From Melioribacteraceae bacterium (GTDB taxonomy: Bacteria; Bacteroidota; Ignavibacteria; Ignavibacteriales; Melioribacteraceae), in the NCBI GenBank assembly GCA_026983955.1, contig JALSTB010000142.1, positions 1 to 38,044 of the forward strand: 38,044 nt of DNA, given 5' to 3'. Made by a program: the position numbers and the translations under genes. Below, in pieces: positions 11,922 to 21,778 of this stretch (position 1 is its first letter; every line of letters starts with the position of its first letter). The notes below the pieces were generated by a model. The model did not search any database. It was given only the letters and a program-made list of their open reading frames with translations, and had not been told where the DNA came from.

Positions 11922-12563
11922 TTGGGTCAAAAAACAAATCCGATAGGTTTAAGAGTTGGAATTATCAGAGGATGGGAATCTAACTGGTACGAAGGCAAAA
12001 GCTATGCCGAAAAATTAAAAGAAGATAACCAGATAAGATCCTATATCAGAAAAAGACTTACCAAAGCGGGAGTATCGAGAATAGTTATCGACAGAACATC
12101 TAAAAACATTATTCTTACTTTACATACGTCCCGGCCAGGTGTGGTAATTGGAAAAAGCGGTAAGGAAATAACCCAACTTGAACAAGAATTGAAAAAACTT
12201 ACAAACAAGGAAGTAAAAGTTCAAATAAACGAAATTAAAAGACCCGAACTGGATGCTTATTTGGTTGCTGAAAACATAGCTTCGCAATTGAAAGGAAGAA
12301 TATCATTCAGAAGGGCAATGAAACAAGCGATAACCGCCGCAATGAGAATGGGTGCGGAAGGAATTAAGGTTATGTGTTCGGGAAGATTGGGCGGAGCGGA
12401 AATGGCAAGATCGGAACAGTATAAAGACGGAAGAATCCCGCTTCATACTTTACGCGCGGATATCGATTACGCTTCGGTACCGGCTCACACCATCTACGGA
12501 ACCATCGGTGTGAAAGTTTGGATTTGCAGAGGCGAAATTTTAGGCAAAAGATTATCGGATTAA
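11922..12563 (+). CDS. rpsC: 30S ribosomal protein S3
   Basis: mRNA-entry protein with helicase contribution, 213 aa. The N-terminal KH domain carries the GKSG loop ([10 protein letters not shown]). The C-terminal domain has [21 protein letters not shown]. The TTG start at 11922 has a perfect AGGAGG at 11908-11913 and gives [13 protein letters not shown], the canonical N-terminus. Confidence 0.98.
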   Translation: MGQKTNPIGLRVGIIRGWESNWYEGKSYAEKLKEDNQIRSYIRKRLTKAGVSRIVIDRTSKNIILTLHTSRPGVVIGKSGKEITQLEQELKKLTNKEVKVQINEIKRPELDAYLVAENIASQLKGRISFRRAMKQAITAAMRMGAEGIKVMCSGRLGGAEMARSEQYKDGRIPLHTLRADIDYASVPAHTIYGTIGVKVWICRGEILGKRLSD

Positions 12564-12585
12564 AGTTTATTAGGAGCACAAAATT

Positions 12586-13002
12586 ATGTTAATGCCCAAA
12601 AGAGTTAAATACAGAAAACAACAACGCGGAAAAATGAAAGGCAAAGCCGGCCGCGGAAGCAGAGTCAGTTTCGGTGACTTCGGCTTGAAAGCCATGGAAC
12701 CGGCGTGGATTACTAGCCGGCAAATAGAAGCTTGCAGGGTTGCAATTACCCGTAAAATGAAAAGGGACGGTAAAGTTTGGATCAGAATTTTCCCCGATAA
12801 ACCGGTATCCAAAAAACCCTTGGAAACAAGAATGGGTAAAGGTAAAGGCGCACCGGAATTTTGGGTGGCTCCGGTTAAACCGGGCAGAATTATGTTCGAA
12901 GTTGCCGGTGTATCTAAAGAATTGGCAATGGAAGCTTTACAACTCGCAGCTCACAAATTACCCATTAAGGCTAAAGTTGTGGTTCGCCCCGATTACGAAT
13001 AA
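12586..13002 (+). CDS. rplP: 50S ribosomal protein L16
   Basis: Large-subunit protein near the A-site tRNA elbow, 138 aa. The first ATG (12586, [11 protein letters not shown]) matches the family pattern MLxPKR better than the ATG at 12592, and AGGAG lies 10 nt upstream. The conserved [18 protein letters not shown] loop near the peptidyl transferase centre is present. Confidence 0.97.
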   Translation: MLMPKRVKYRKQQRGKMKGKAGRGSRVSFGDFGLKAMEPAWITSRQIEACRVAITRKMKRDGKVWIRIFPDKPVSKKPLETRMGKGKGAPEFWVAPVKPGRIMFEVAGVSKELAMEALQLAAHKLPIKAKVVVRPDYE

Positions 13003-13019
13003 ATATTGAGGATGCTAAA

Positions 13020-13232
13020 ATGAAAATGTATGAAATAAGAGAAATGAATAACGAAGAAATAATTAAAAGAATTGCCGAAGAAGAAGCAAATTTGGTCGAT
13101 TTGAGATTTCAACATGCTCTTAAAAATTTAACAAATACTGCAAAATTGAAATTGTTGAAAAAAGATATTGCGAGAATGAAAACCGTGCTGAAAGAACGGG
13201 AGCTTCAAGAAAAAAATAAAACCGAAAATTAA
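13020..13232 (+). CDS. rpmC: 50S ribosomal protein L29
   Basis: Small helical protein beside L23 at the tunnel exit, 70 aa. Two helices are predicted around residues 8-35 and 42-62, with the conserved LRFQHAL-LTNTAKLK pattern. The ATG at 13020 has TGAGGATG upstream. Confidence 0.95.
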   Translation: MKMYEIREMNNEEIIKRIAEEEANLVDLRFQHALKNLTNTAKLKLLKKDIARMKTVLKERELQEKNKTEN

Positions 13233-13252
13233 CGTAGGAGTTTTTCCGAAGA

Positions 13253-13507
13253 ATGGAAAGAGGTTTAAGAAAAACCAGAATAGGTACTGTAATTAAAAAT
13301 AAAATGGATAAAAGCATTACCGTTGCTATTGAAAGACGTGTTGCGCATCCCATTTATAAAAAATATTATAAGAAAACAACTAAACTGATGGCTCACGATG
13401 AAAAAAACGAATGTAACGTTGGCGATGTTGTGAAAATTATGGAAACAAGACCGTTAAGTAAAAATAAAAAATGGCGTTTAGTTGAAATTGTAGAAAAAGT
13501 CAAGTAA
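13253..13507 (+). CDS. rpsQ: 30S ribosomal protein S17
   Basis: Primary 16S rRNA-binding protein with an OB fold, 84 aa. It has the conserved [33 protein letters not shown] and [14 protein letters not shown] segments. GTAGGAG lies upstream of the ATG at 13253. Confidence 0.97.
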   Translation: MERGLRKTRIGTVIKNKMDKSITVAIERRVAHPIYKKYYKKTTKLMAHDEKNECNVGDVVKIMETRPLSKNKKWRLVEIVEKVK

Positions 13508-13534
13508 TCGATTGATAAGGAGTAAGTTCTAAAA

Positions 13535-13903
13535 ATGGTACAACAAGAAACGAATTTAGTGGTTGCTGATAACTCGGGCGCAAAAAAAATACGATGTATA
13601 AAAGTTTTGGGCGGAAGCGGTAGAAGATATGCCAGTGTTGGCGACTTGATAGTGGTTTCCGTTAAAGCGGCTTTGCCCAATGCAGGTGTTAAAAAAGGTG
13701 ATGTGTCCAGAGCCGTTGTTGTCCGTACAAAAAAAGAAATAAGACGAAAAGACGGTTCGTACATCAGGTTTGATGAAAACGCAGCAGTTCTGCTAAACCA
13801 GCAAAACGAACCGAGAGGAACAAGAATATTCGGACCGGTAGCAAGAGAATTGCGGGACAAAAAATTTATGAAAATTATTTCTTTGGCACCGGAAGTATTA
13901 TAA
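13535..13903 (+). CDS. rplN: 50S ribosomal protein L14
   Basis: Subunit-interface protein and site of RsfS silencing-factor binding, 122 aa, the normal length. [18 protein letters not shown] is the standard start and [13 protein letters not shown] the standard C-terminal signature. AAGGAG lies upstream of the ATG. Confidence 0.98.
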   Translation: MVQQETNLVVADNSGAKKIRCIKVLGGSGRRYASVGDLIVVSVKAALPNAGVKKGDVSRAVVVRTKKEIRRKDGSYIRFDENAAVLLNQQNEPRGTRIFGPVARELRDKKFMKIISLAPEVL

Positions 13904-13918
13904 AAGATAGGGAAGTAA

Positions 13919-14245
13919 ATGAAAATTAAAAAAGACGATACGGTTGTTGTTATTGCCGGAAATTACAAAGGAAAAACCGGCAAAGTATTAAAGGTTTTCC
14001 CCAAAAAACAAAGGGTTATTGTTGAAGGCGTTAACTTGAGAAAAAGGCATACCAAGCCGAATCAACAAAATCCGCAAGGGGGAATAATTGAAAAAGAAGC
14101 ACCTATTCATGTGTCGAATGTTATGATACTCGATCCTAAAACCAACGAACCGACCAGAATAGGCAAGAAAATTATAATTGATGAAAAAACTGGCAAAAAA
14201 AGAAGTGCCAGAGTAAGTAAAATTACTGGAGAAATGTTACCATAA
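13919..14245 (+). CDS. rplX: 50S ribosomal protein L24
   Basis: Assembly initiator of the large subunit, with an N-terminal KOW motif ([20 protein letters not shown]). It is 108 aa. The segment [19 protein letters not shown] is family-typical. It starts 15 nt after rplN with AGGGAAG upstream. Confidence 0.97.
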   Translation: MKIKKDDTVVVIAGNYKGKTGKVLKVFPKKQRVIVEGVNLRKRHTKPNQQNPQGGIIEKEAPIHVSNVMILDPKTNEPTRIGKKIIIDEKTGKKRSARVSKITGEMLP

Positions 14246-14271
14246 CGAAATAATTGGTTGTTGAGATAAAA

Positions 14272-14916
14272 ATGGCAAAGAAAACAAAAAAAGAATCGGA
14301 AAAGAAACAGAAAACTGAAGCTAACGTTGCTTCTGCCGAAGTAAAACCGGAAGAAAAAATTACACCGAGATTGTTTGAAAAGTATAATAACGAAATTATA
14401 CCTAAATTATCCAAGCAGTTTTCGTACAAAAGTGTAATGCAAGTTCCGCGTTTGGAAAAAATAGTTATAAATATGGGACTCGGTGCTGCTATTCAAGATC
14501 CGAAAATACTCGATGAGGCAATGAACGATCTTGCTGCAATTACCGGCCAAAAACCGGCTATCAGAACTGCGAAAAAATCGGTTTCTAATTTTAAGCTCAG
14601 GGCGGGAATGAAAATAGGTGCGAAAGTTACACTGAGAAAAGCACGTATGTACGAATTTTTGGATAGACTGATTTCAATGGCTCTGCCCCGTGTAAGGGAT
14701 TTCAGAGGTGTATCAGATAAATCGTTCGACGGTAGAGGCAATTATACGCTTGGTGTGAAAGAACAAACAATATTCCCTGAAATAAACGTTGATAAAGTCA
14801 ACAGGGTTTTGGGAATGGATATTACGTTTGTAACAACTGCGGAAACCGATAAAGAAGCATACGAATTGCTTGCTGCTTTCGGATTCCCGTTTAGAAAAAA
14901 AGAAATTCAACAATAA
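14272..14916 (+). CDS. rplE: 50S ribosomal protein L5 with charged N-terminal extension
   Basis: Central-protuberance protein that contacts 5S rRNA and P-site tRNA. The canonical domain begins at [10 protein letters not shown], about residue 30, and is complete ([25 protein letters not shown]). The 29 residues before it are K/E-rich and look unstructured, making the protein 214 aa against about 180 for typical L5. ATG 14272 (MAKKTKKES) is preferred to the TTG at 14254, but the extension is present with either. The upstream Shine-Dalgarno is weak. Confidence 0.95.
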   Translation: MAKKTKKESEKKQKTEANVASAEVKPEEKITPRLFEKYNNEIIPKLSKQFSYKSVMQVPRLEKIVINMGLGAAIQDPKILDEAMNDLAAITGQKPAIRTAKKSVSNFKLRAGMKIGAKVTLRKARMYEFLDRLISMALPRVRDFRGVSDKSFDGRGNYTLGVKEQTIFPEINVDKVNRVLGMDITFVTTAETDKEAYELLAAFGFPFRKKEIQQ

Positions 14917-14935
14917 AATTAGCAGGAATTAATTA

Positions 14936-15205
14936 ATGGCTAGAAAAAGTTTAGTTGCCAGAGAAGCTAAAAGAAGAAAATTAGTTGAAAAATATGCAGC
15001 TATTAGAAAAGAACTAAAAGAAAAAGGCGATTATGAAGGACTTCAAAAATTGCCTAAAAATTCTTCGCCCGTGCGCTTGAGAAACAGATGTATGCTTACC
15101 GGGCGACCGAGAGGATATTACAGAAAATTTGGGGTTTCAAGATTGGTTCTCAGGGAAATGGCTCTGAGAGGGGAAATCCCCGGTATTAAAAAATCTAGTT
15201 GGTAA
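14936..15205 (+). CDS. rpsN: 30S ribosomal protein S14, zinc-independent form
   Basis: Small-subunit head protein, 89 aa. This is the long form that lacks the CxxC-CxxC zinc ribbon: the only cysteine is in [12 protein letters not shown]. The C-terminus [11 protein letters not shown] is canonical. AGCAGGAA lies upstream of the ATG. In contrast, S4 and L36 of this cluster keep zinc ligands. Confidence 0.97.
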   Translation: MARKSLVAREAKRRKLVEKYAAIRKELKEKGDYEGLQKLPKNSSPVRLRNRCMLTGRPRGYYRKFGVSRLVLREMALRGEIPGIKKSSW

Positions 15206-15219
15206 AAAGGAGAGAGAAT

Positions 15220-15615
15220 ATGCCAGTTACGGATCCGATAGCGGATTTTTTAACGAGAATTAGAAATGCTGTTAAAGCTCAAAAAAGATTTGTTGAAATG
15301 CCTTCTTCCAATATGAAAGTTAAGATGGCTGAAATTTTGAAAAACAATCATTTCATAAGAGATTTTAATGTAATCGAAGATAACAAACAAAACGTTATCC
15401 GGATTTATCTTAAATATGTTGACGGAGAATCTTCAATTTCGGGATTAAAAAGAATTAGCAAACCCGGATTGAGGGTCTATGTTGGTAAAGATGAAATACC
15501 GAGGGTACTGAATGGTTTGGGTTTGGCAATAATTTCCACGTCCAGAGGATTATTGTCGGACAAAGAAGCAAGAAAACAAGCGGTCGGCGGAGAAGTAGTC
15601 TGCCATATTTGGTAA
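15220..15615 (+). CDS. rpsH: 30S ribosomal protein S8
   Basis: Primary 16S rRNA-binding protein, 131 aa. The ATG at 15220 is chosen over the in-frame TTG at 15199, which overlaps the end of rpsN, because AAGGAG at 15207-15212 is well placed and [17 protein letters not shown] is the family start. The C-terminal signature [12 protein letters not shown] is present. Confidence 0.97.
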   Translation: MPVTDPIADFLTRIRNAVKAQKRFVEMPSSNMKVKMAEILKNNHFIRDFNVIEDNKQNVIRIYLKYVDGESSISGLKRISKPGLRVYVGKDEIPRVLNGLGLAIISTSRGLLSDKEARKQAVGGEVVCHIW

Positions 15616-15639
15616 AACTTTATTCACGGAGTTTGAAAA

Positions 15640-16173
15640 GTGTCACGAGTAGGTAAAAAACCGATAAATATTAAAGATGTTCAAGTTACTTTGAGCGGTG
15701 ATACGCTTAAAGTAAAAGGTAAACTGGGCGAATTGGAAATGAAAGTTCATCCGAATATGACCGTTGAAATTAACGGGGACGAACTGACCGTAAAACGCCC
15801 GAACGATTTGAAAGAAAACAGAGCGTTGCACGGATTAACCAGGGCATTGATTCAAAATATGGTTCAAGGTGTAACGGAAGGATTTACAAAGGTACTGGAT
15901 ATTGTTGGAGTTGGGTACAGAGCCGAACTTAAAGGTAAAAACCTGTTGTTGAACGTTGGTTATTCGCATCCCATTTATTTCGTCCCTCCGGATGAAATTA
16001 AATTGGAAGTACCCACGCAAACCCAAATTAAGGTGAGCGGAATCGATAAGGAACTGGTTGGATTGGTAGCAGCCAAAATCAGATCGTTCAGAAAACCTGA
16101 ACCGTATAAAGGTAAAGGAATCAAGTATTCAGATGAAATTATCGTTAGGAAAGCCGGAAAAACTGCCGGGTAA
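15640..16173 (+). CDS. rplF: 50S ribosomal protein L6
   Basis: Large-subunit protein near the factor-binding site, 177 aa, with two repeated domains. The GTG start at 15640 follows ACGGAG and gives MSRVGKKPI, the canonical start. The C-terminal PEPYKGKGIKYSDE signature is intact. Confidence 0.97.
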   Translation: MSRVGKKPINIKDVQVTLSGDTLKVKGKLGELEMKVHPNMTVEINGDELTVKRPNDLKENRALHGLTRALIQNMVQGVTEGFTKVLDIVGVGYRAELKGKNLLLNVGYSHPIYFVPPDEIKLEVPTQTQIKVSGIDKELVGLVAAKIRSFRKPEPYKGKGIKYSDEIIVRKAGKTAG

Positions 16174-16198
16174 TTAAGAGTAGGAGATTAAGTTTATA

Positions 16199-16564
16199 AT
16201 GAAGCTTAAAAAAGAAGACATAAGAAGAAAAAAGAAAAACAGAGTACGTAAAAAAGTAAACGGTACACCGGAAAGACCGCGTCTTTCCGTCTATAGAAGT
16301 TTGAATCACATGTACGCACAACTGATTGACGATACAACCGGAACAACTTTGGTTGCCGCTTCTACAAAATCGAAAGAAATAGCTGAAGATGTGAAAAATG
16401 CAGGCTCCAAAATAGAAAGAAGCCGGTTGGTCGGTAAACTCTTGGCGCAAAAAGCCAAAGATAAAGGAATTGAAAACGCGGTTTTCGACAGAAACGGATT
16501 CAGATATCACGGAAGGGTAAAAGCCGTTGCGGAAGGCGCGCGCGAAGGTGGAATTAATATTTAA
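16199..16564 (+). CDS. rplR: 50S ribosomal protein L18
   Basis: 5S rRNA-binding protein of the central protuberance, 121 aa, with a basic N-terminal tail, the conserved [20 protein letters not shown] segment and [14 protein letters not shown] near the end. GTAGGAG lies upstream. Its stop is only 4 nt from the 5' end of the following tRNA, so tRNA processing would trim its mRNA right behind the stop codon. Confidence 0.97.
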   Translation: MKLKKEDIRRKKKNRVRKKVNGTPERPRLSVYRSLNHMYAQLIDDTTGTTLVAASTKSKEIAEDVKNAGSKIERSRLVGKLLAQKAKDKGIENAVFDRNGFRYHGRVKAVAEGAREGGINI

Positions 16565-16568
16565 TTTT

Positions 16569-16639
16569 TGCCGGGTCGTCTAATGGTAGGACAGCGGTCT
16601 TTGACGCCGTACGTAGAGGTTCGAGTCCTCTCCCGGCAG
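16569..16639 (+). tRNA. tRNA-Gln (anticodon UUG)
   Basis: A complete cloverleaf can be folded by eye. The acceptor is TGCCGGG (16569-16575) with CCCGGCA (16632-16638), keeping the U1-A72 pair typical of tRNA-Gln. The D arm is GTCT with GGAC. The anticodon stem is GCGGT with GCCGT around loop CTTTGAC, anticodon TTG at 16601-16603. The T arm is AGAGG-TTCGAGT-CCTCT. The discriminator is G16639 and CCA is not encoded. It sits inside the spc operon between rplR and rpsE, in the same orientation. Confidence 0.95.
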
Positions 16640-16665
16640 CACAAAAGTTTATAAAGGAGTTGAAA

Positions 16666-17175
16666 TTGAGACATAAAAAAGTATCTGGATTAGAAGGATT
16701 AAAAGAAAAAGTAGTTCACATCAACCGTGTGGCAAAAGTGGTTAAGGGCGGTAGAAGATTCAGTTTTAACGCCATTGTTGTTGTGGGAGACGGTAACGGT
16801 CATGTTGGTGTTGGGCTTGGAAAAGCCAACGAAGTTACCGACGCAATATCGAAAGGCATTGACGATGCAAAGAAAAATGTATATAAAGTGCCAATAATTA
16901 AAGGAACTATCCCACACGAAATTATCGGCAAATACGGTGCGGGTAAAGTATTGTTGAAACCCGCTTCCCCCGGTACGGGTCTTATAGCCGGTGGCGGCGT
17001 TAGAGCGGTTTTGGAAGCAGCCGGAGTGCAAGACGTTTTGACAAAATCGCTCGGTTCAAGTAATCCGCATAACCAAGTTAAAGCAACATTGAAAGGTTTG
17101 CTCGATCTTATCGACGCAAGATATATGGCTAAAAAACGCGGTATTGGAATTCAAGATTTATTTAATGCGAATTAG
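16666..17175 (+). CDS. rpsE: 30S ribosomal protein S5
   Basis: Small-subunit protein at the mRNA entry channel, important for accuracy, 169 aa. There are TTG codons at 16660 and 16666. The Shine-Dalgarno AGGAG at 16655-16659 abuts the first and lies 6 nt before the second, so 16666 (MRHKKVSG) is the better start. The double-stranded RNA-binding-like N-terminal domain ([21 protein letters not shown]) and the GSSNPHN motif are intact. The binding site lies 15 nt past the tRNA 3' end and would survive tRNA excision. Confidence 0.96.
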   Translation: MRHKKVSGLEGLKEKVVHINRVAKVVKGGRRFSFNAIVVVGDGNGHVGVGLGKANEVTDAISKGIDDAKKNVYKVPIIKGTIPHEIIGKYGAGKVLLKPASPGTGLIAGGGVRAVLEAAGVQDVLTKSLGSSNPHNQVKATLKGLLDLIDARYMAKKRGIGIQDLFNAN

Positions 17176-17183
17176 GTAAAATT

Positions 17184-17372
17184 ATGGCTAAAAAATTAAA
17201 AATTAAACAAATAAGAAGTATAATAGACCGGCCCAAAAAACAAAAGCTTACAATCGAAGCCCTTGGTCTCGGCCGGCCCAATTACGTTAAAATTCATAAC
17301 GATACACCTCAAATAAGGGGAATGATAAAAAAAGTTTCACATTTAGTAACCGTTGAAGAAATTGAAGAATAG
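17184..17372 (+). CDS. rpmD: 50S ribosomal protein L30
   Basis: Small large-subunit protein, 62 aa, with the conserved [19 protein letters not shown] stretch and the [15 protein letters not shown] end. It starts 8 nt after rpsE. Normal spc operon member. Confidence 0.96.
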   Translation: MAKKLKIKQIRSIIDRPKKQKLTIEALGLGRPNYVKIHNDTPQIRGMIKKVSHLVTVEEIEE

Positions 17373-17380
17373 GAAAACCA

Positions 17381-17845
17381 ATGGATATTCTAAGCAATCT
17401 AAAATATGCTAAAGGTTCCCGCAAGCCGAGAAAAAGAGTTGGCAGGGGCGAAGGCTCAGGTCATGGCGGAACCGCTACAAGAGGAATGAACGGACAAAAA
17501 TCCCGGTCGGGTTTTAAATACAGAGCATGGTTCGAAGGCGGACAAATGCCCTTGCAACGCCGTGTACCCAAAAGAGGATTTAACAACCACAACAGAATTA
17601 CGTATCAAGTGGTAAACGTAGCCGATTTACAACGCTTGGTAGATGCAAAAAAAATAACCGGAGATGCGGTAAATGCAGCAGCGCTTTATAAAGCAGGCGC
17701 TATTTCGAAAGCTGCCGCACCCTATAAAATTTTGGGGAACGGCGAATTAAAAGCCAAGTTGAATGTTGAAGCTCACGCTTTTAGCAAAAGCGCAATTGAA
17801 AAAATAGAAGCAGCTGGTGGATCAACTAAAACAGTTAAAGTTTAA
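17381..17845 (+). CDS. rplO: 50S ribosomal protein L15
   Basis: Late-assembly large-subunit protein, 154 aa. The glycine/arginine-rich N-terminus ([18 protein letters not shown]) and the [17 protein letters not shown] motif are typical. Its TAA stop shares a base with the ATG of secY, an overlap that suggests translational coupling of L15 and SecY. Confidence 0.97.
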   Translation: MDILSNLKYAKGSRKPRKRVGRGEGSGHGGTATRGMNGQKSRSGFKYRAWFEGGQMPLQRRVPKRGFNNHNRITYQVVNVADLQRLVDAKKITGDAVNAAALYKAGAISKAAAPYKILGNGELKAKLNVEAHAFSKSAIEKIEAAGGSTKTVKV

Positions 17846-19179
17846 TGGGAAAATTACAAGATACTTTCAGAAATATTTTTAAAATTCACGAGTTACGGCA
17901 AAGAATACTTTATACACTCGGATTGTTGGTAATTGTGCGGATCGGTTCTCACATAACATTGCCGGGAATCGATTCATATTTGTTGAGCGAAGTGATGGCA
18001 AACCGTACTTCGAACAATTTGTTCGGATTGTACGATTTGTTTGTTGGAGGGGCATTTAAAAATGCGGCAATATTCGCACTCGGTATAATGCCGTATATTA
18101 GTTCTTCTATTGTTATTCAATTGGCCGGTGCGGTTGTTCCCTATTTCCAAAAACTTCAGAAAGAAGGGGAAGAGGGAAGAAAGAAAATTACGCAGTTAAC
18201 ACGTTACGGTACGGTTTTGATTTCTGCATTTCAAGCAATTGGTGTTGTAACATATTTGCTTAGTATGGATTATAACGGTGCACCAATTGTTCCGGCTGAA
18301 GTTCAAGGATTCGGATTCTATTTCTCATCCGTGGTTTTCCTTGTTGCCGGTACCATCTTTATGATGTGGATGGGCGAGCAAATTACCGAAAAAGGAATTG
18401 GGAACGGAATTTCTTTGATAATCTTTATCGGAATTATTAACAGATTGCCGTTTGCAATTCTTGATGAATTCAGATTGATCAATGCCGGTACCAGAAATAT
18501 TGTTATAGAAATTGTTATTGTTGCATTGCAAATTATGATTGTTGCCGGAATCGTTTTGGTTACACAAGGTACAAGAAGAATTCCGGTTCAGTACGCAAAG
18601 CGGGTTGTAGGAAGAAAAGTTTACGGCGGTGTAACCCAATATATTCCGCTCCGTGTGAATACTGCCGGCGTTATGCCGATTATTTTCGCACAAGCGATAA
18701 TGTTTTTACCGAATACGGTATTATCCTTTTTTCCGGATAATGAGTTCTTACAATCTTTGGCGCCGTATTTCCAATTTACATCGTTTACGTATTCGTTTAT
18801 TTATGCATTGATGATTGTGTTCTTTACATATTTTTATACGGCAATTGCATTTAATCCGCAAGAAGTTGCCGATACAATGAAAAAACAAGGCGGATTTATT
18901 CCGGGAATTCGCCCCGGAAAACAAACTGCGGAATTTATTGACAATATATTAACGAAAATAACTTTACCCGGTTCCATATTCTTGGCAATTGTTGCAATAC
19001 TGCCGGCGTTTGTAATCAGATTTGGTGTATCACCGACTTACGGCTCGTTTTTCGGTGGTACCAGTTTGCTGATTATCGTTGGTGTCGCACTCGATACGTT
19101 GCAACAAATAGAATCGCATTTGCTTATGAGACATTACGACGGTTTCATGAAGTCCGGTAAAGTAAAAGGAAGAAGATAG
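17845..19179 (+). CDS. secY: Protein translocase subunit SecY
   Basis: Channel-forming subunit of the inner-membrane Sec translocon, 444 aa, with ten hydrophobic segments. Recognisable elements are the plug-region sequence GLYDLFVGGAFKNAAIFALGI, the TM4-5 region with the GNGISLIIF motif, and the cytoplasmic loops QGTRRIPVQYAKR and GGFIPGIRPGKQT that contact SecA and ribosomes. It starts with a 1-nt overlap with rplO and is followed by map, not adk. Confidence 0.98.
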   Translation: MGKLQDTFRNIFKIHELRQRILYTLGLLVIVRIGSHITLPGIDSYLLSEVMANRTSNNLFGLYDLFVGGAFKNAAIFALGIMPYISSSIVIQLAGAVVPYFQKLQKEGEEGRKKITQLTRYGTVLISAFQAIGVVTYLLSMDYNGAPIVPAEVQGFGFYFSSVVFLVAGTIFMMWMGEQITEKGIGNGISLIIFIGIINRLPFAILDEFRLINAGTRNIVIEIVIVALQIMIVAGIVLVTQGTRRIPVQYAKRVVGRKVYGGVTQYIPLRVNTAGVMPIIFAQAIMFLPNTVLSFFPDNEFLQSLAPYFQFTSFTYSFIYALMIVFFTYFYTAIAFNPQEVADTMKKQGGFIPGIRPGKQTAEFIDNILTKITLPGSIFLAIVAILPAFVIRFGVSPTYGSFFGGTSLLIIVGVALDTLQQIESHLLMRHYDGFMKSGKVKGRR

Positions 19180-19190
19180 TTGGTTCTTTT

Positions 19191-19952
19191 GTGATTTTAA
19201 TTAAAACTAAAAAAGAAATTGACAAGATACGAAGAAGTAATGAAATTGTTGCCGAAACTTTGCAGTTGGTGAAAAGCTACGTTAAGGAAGGAATAACGAC
19301 AAAAGAACTTGATAAAATTGCTGAAGATTATATTTTGAGTAACGATGCAACCCCGGCGTTCAAAGGTTATTCGCAAGGTGGTTCGCTGGTTTTCCCGGGT
19401 ACAATTTGTGCTTCGGTTAATGAAGAAGTTGTTCACGGTATCCCGGGCGAGAGAGTTCTTTCAAATGGTGATATTATTTCGATAGATGTAGGTGTTATTA
19501 AGGACAGATATTATGGTGACGCAGCAATTACGGTGGCTGTGGGTGAAATTTCCGAAGAGAAAAAAAAATTGATGGAAGTTACGGAAAAATCGCTTTATCT
19601 TGGAATTGAACAAGCAAAGGTGGGAAATTCAATCGGAGATATTTCAGCCGCAATTCAAGAATATGTTGAAAGTAACGGATTTTCTATCGTAAGAGCATTG
19701 TGCGGACACGGAGTGGGCAAAAAATTGCACGAAGATCCGCAGATACCGAATTACGGTAAAAAGGGAACTGGACCTAGAATTAAAAATGGAATGACACTGG
19801 CTATCGAACCGATGGTTAATGCCGGAACTTACGAAGTGACCGTTGCAGGCGACGGCTGGACGGTCTTAACAAAAGACGGTTTACCCTCGGCTCATTTTGA
19901 ACATACGATAGCAATAATTAACGGAAAACCGGAAATATTATCGAAGAGTTAA
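19191..19952 (+). CDS. map: Methionine aminopeptidase, type I
   Basis: Removes the initiator methionine from nascent proteins, 253 aa, short type Ia without N-terminal extension. Metal ligands are visible in [16 protein letters not shown] (two Asp), [10 protein letters not shown] (His), AIEPMVN (Glu) and HFEHTIAI (Glu). The GTG start at 19191 lies 11 nt after secY and no clear Shine-Dalgarno is visible. The stop is 1 nt before the infA start. Confidence 0.96.
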   Translation: MILIKTKKEIDKIRRSNEIVAETLQLVKSYVKEGITTKELDKIAEDYILSNDATPAFKGYSQGGSLVFPGTICASVNEEVVHGIPGERVLSNGDIISIDVGVIKDRYYGDAAITVAVGEISEEKKKLMEVTEKSLYLGIEQAKVGNSIGDISAAIQEYVESNGFSIVRALCGHGVGKKLHEDPQIPNYGKKGTGPRIKNGMTLAIEPMVNAGTYEVTVAGDGWTVLTKDGLPSAHFEHTIAIINGKPEILSKS

Positions 19953-19953
19953 A

Positions 19954-20172
19954 TTGGCTAAACAAGAACCTATAAAAGTTGACGGTGTTGTAACCGAGAC
20001 GTTACCCAATGCTCATTTCAGAGTTAAGTTGGATAACGGACACGAAATATTGGCACATATCTCGGGTAAAATGCGTATGCATTTTATTAAAATTTTAGTT
20101 GGCGATAAAGTTGCCGTCGAACTTTCGCCATACGATTTAAATAAGGGCAGAATTACTTATAGATATAAATAA
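19954..20172 (+). CDS. infA: Translation initiation factor IF-1
   Basis: A-site-binding initiation factor with an S1-like OB fold, 72 aa, the standard length. Key sequences are [19 protein letters not shown] and [18 protein letters not shown]. The start is TTG at 19954, 1 nt after the map stop, so it is probably translated by coupling. Confidence 0.97.
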   Translation: MAKQEPIKVDGVVTETLPNAHFRVKLDNGHEILAHISGKMRMHFIKILVGDKVAVELSPYDLNKGRITYRYK

Positions 20173-20183
20173 ATGAGGTCAGA

Positions 20184-20297
20184 ATGAAGGTTAGAGCTTC
20201 AGTTAAAAAAATATGCGACCATTGTAAAATTATCAAAAGGCATGGTAGAGTAATGGTTATCTGTAAAAACCCAAAACATAAACAAAGACAAGGTTAA
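20184..20297 (+). CDS. rpmJ: 50S ribosomal protein L36, zinc-binding form
   Basis: Smallest large-subunit protein, 37 aa. It reads [15 protein letters not shown] with zinc ligands C11, C14, C27 and H32 (CKNPKH), followed by the usual basic tail KQRQG. ATG 20184 is preceded by TGAGGTC. The position between infA and rpsM is canonical. Confidence 0.96.
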   Translation: MKVRASVKKICDHCKIIKRHGRVMVICKNPKHKQRQG

Positions 20298-20314
20298 ATT
20301 TAGGAGGTTTTCTT

Positions 20315-20698
20315 TTGGCTCGTATCGCAGGAATTGATTTACCGAAGAATAAAAAAGCTTACATAGGTCTTACTTACATTTACGGAATCGGCAAAACCAC
20401 CGCTTTTGAAATTTTGAAAAAAGCTAATGTCGATCCCGATAAAAAAGTAATGGATCTTAATGAAGAAGAAATTGCCAAAATACGGTCTGTTATTACGGCC
20501 GATTACAAGGTTGAAGGTGCGTTGAGAAGTGAAGTTCATCAAAATATTAAACGCCTTATGGATATTGGCTCGTACAGAGGGTTGCGCCATAGAAGAGGAC
20601 TTCCGGTAAGAGGACAACGTACTAAAACCAATGCAAGAACAAGAAAAGGTAAAAAGAGAACGGTTGCCGGTAAAAAGAAAGCGCCCGGCAAAAAATAG
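20315..20698 (+). CDS. rpsM: 30S ribosomal protein S13
   Basis: Head protein forming intersubunit bridges and contacting P-site tRNA, 127 aa. [20 protein letters not shown] is the conserved start, [22 protein letters not shown] the rRNA-binding segment, and the C-terminus is a lysine-rich tail. TTG start at 20315 with TAGGAGG at 20301-20307. Confidence 0.97.
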   Translation: MARIAGIDLPKNKKAYIGLTYIYGIGKTTAFEILKKANVDPDKKVMDLNEEEIAKIRSVITADYKVEGALRSEVHQNIKRLMDIGSYRGLRHRRGLPVRGQRTKTNARTRKGKKRTVAGKKKAPGKK

Positions 20699-20721
20699 TT
20701 ATTAAAAGAGGAGTAATATAA

Positions 20722-21108
20722 TTGGCTAAGAGTTCACGAAAAACCAAAAAGAAAGTTCACGTAGATTCAATAGGTGTTGCGCATATTAAAGCTTCGTTTA
20801 ACAATATTATTGTAACCATTACCGATGTTTACGGAAACACGGTTTCATGGTCGTCGGCAGGTAAAATGGGCTTTAAAGGTTCAAGAAAAAACACACCTTT
20901 TGCCGCTCAAGTTACAGCCGAAGCTGCAGCAAAAGAAGCTTACGACCTTGGTATGCGCAAAGTCGATGTTTTAATTAAAGGACCCGGCGCCGGAAGAGAC
21001 GCCGCTATAAGAGCGTTGAATACAGCCGGATTGCAAATTATGTCTATTAAAGATATAACACCCATTCCGCATAATGGGTGCAGACCACCAAAACGTAGAA
21101 GAGTATAA
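20722..21108 (+). CDS. rpsK: 30S ribosomal protein S11
   Basis: Platform protein lining the mRNA exit, 128 aa. Conserved pieces are [28 protein letters not shown] and the C-terminal [16 protein letters not shown]. The start is TTG at 20722 with AGAGGAG upstream. Confidence 0.97.
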   Translation: MAKSSRKTKKKVHVDSIGVAHIKASFNNIIVTITDVYGNTVSWSSAGKMGFKGSRKNTPFAAQVTAEAAAKEAYDLGMRKVDVLIKGPGAGRDAAIRALNTAGLQIMSIKDITPIPHNGCRPPKRRRV

Positions 21109-21125
21109 ATAAAGGAATTTAGTAA

Positions 21126-21752
21126 ATGGCAAGATATACCGGAGCAAGTTGCAAACTTTGTAGAAGAGAAAGACAAAAACTATTTCTGAAAGGCTCAAAA
21201 TGCCATTCACCGGCATGCCCTTTGGAAAAAAGAAACTATCCTCCAGGTGAACACGGATTGAACAGGAGGATGAAATATTCCGAATACGGAATTCAGTTGC
21301 GTGAAAAACAAAAAGTTAAAAGAATTTACGGAATCCTTGAAAATCAATTCCGTATTTATTTCGCCAAAGCAAACAGGCAAAAAGGCGTTACCGGTGAAAA
21401 CCTTATTGCCCTGCTGGAAAGACGATTGGATAACGTTGTTTTCCGGTTGGGGTTTGCCCCTTCGAGAAAAGCGGCAAGGCAGTTGGTAACACACAGGCAT
21501 GTATTGGTTAACGGAAAAATAGTTAACGTGCCTTCTTATTTGTTGTCGCCAGGGGATGTAATCTCAATTAAAGAAAAAAGTAAAAAACTGGATATAATTC
21601 ACAATACGTTAAGAAGAACTAAAGACGGCATGTATGGATGGTTGGCGCTCGATAAAGCCAACCTGAGCGGAACATTTTTGCAAATTCCGCAGCGTGAAGA
21701 TGTTCCTCTTAACGCAAACGAACAGCTTATTGTTGAGTTGTATTCAAAATAA
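21126..21752 (+). CDS. rpsD: 30S ribosomal protein S4, zinc-binding form
   Basis: Primary 16S-binding protein, 208 aa. In E. coli it represses the alpha operon. The N-terminus carries a zinc-finger pattern with C9, C12, C26 and C31 (CKLC and CHSPAC), the same positions as in Thermus S4 and absent in E. coli S4. The S4 RNA-binding domain [20 protein letters not shown] and the C-terminal [11 protein letters not shown] are intact. Confidence 0.97.
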   Translation: MARYTGASCKLCRRERQKLFLKGSKCHSPACPLEKRNYPPGEHGLNRRMKYSEYGIQLREKQKVKRIYGILENQFRIYFAKANRQKGVTGENLIALLERRLDNVVFRLGFAPSRKAARQLVTHRHVLVNGKIVNVPSYLLSPGDVISIKEKSKKLDIIHNTLRRTKDGMYGWLALDKANLSGTFLQIPQREDVPLNANEQLIVELYSK

Positions 21753-21778
21753 TTAATATTTAAAGATGGGGATAATTT

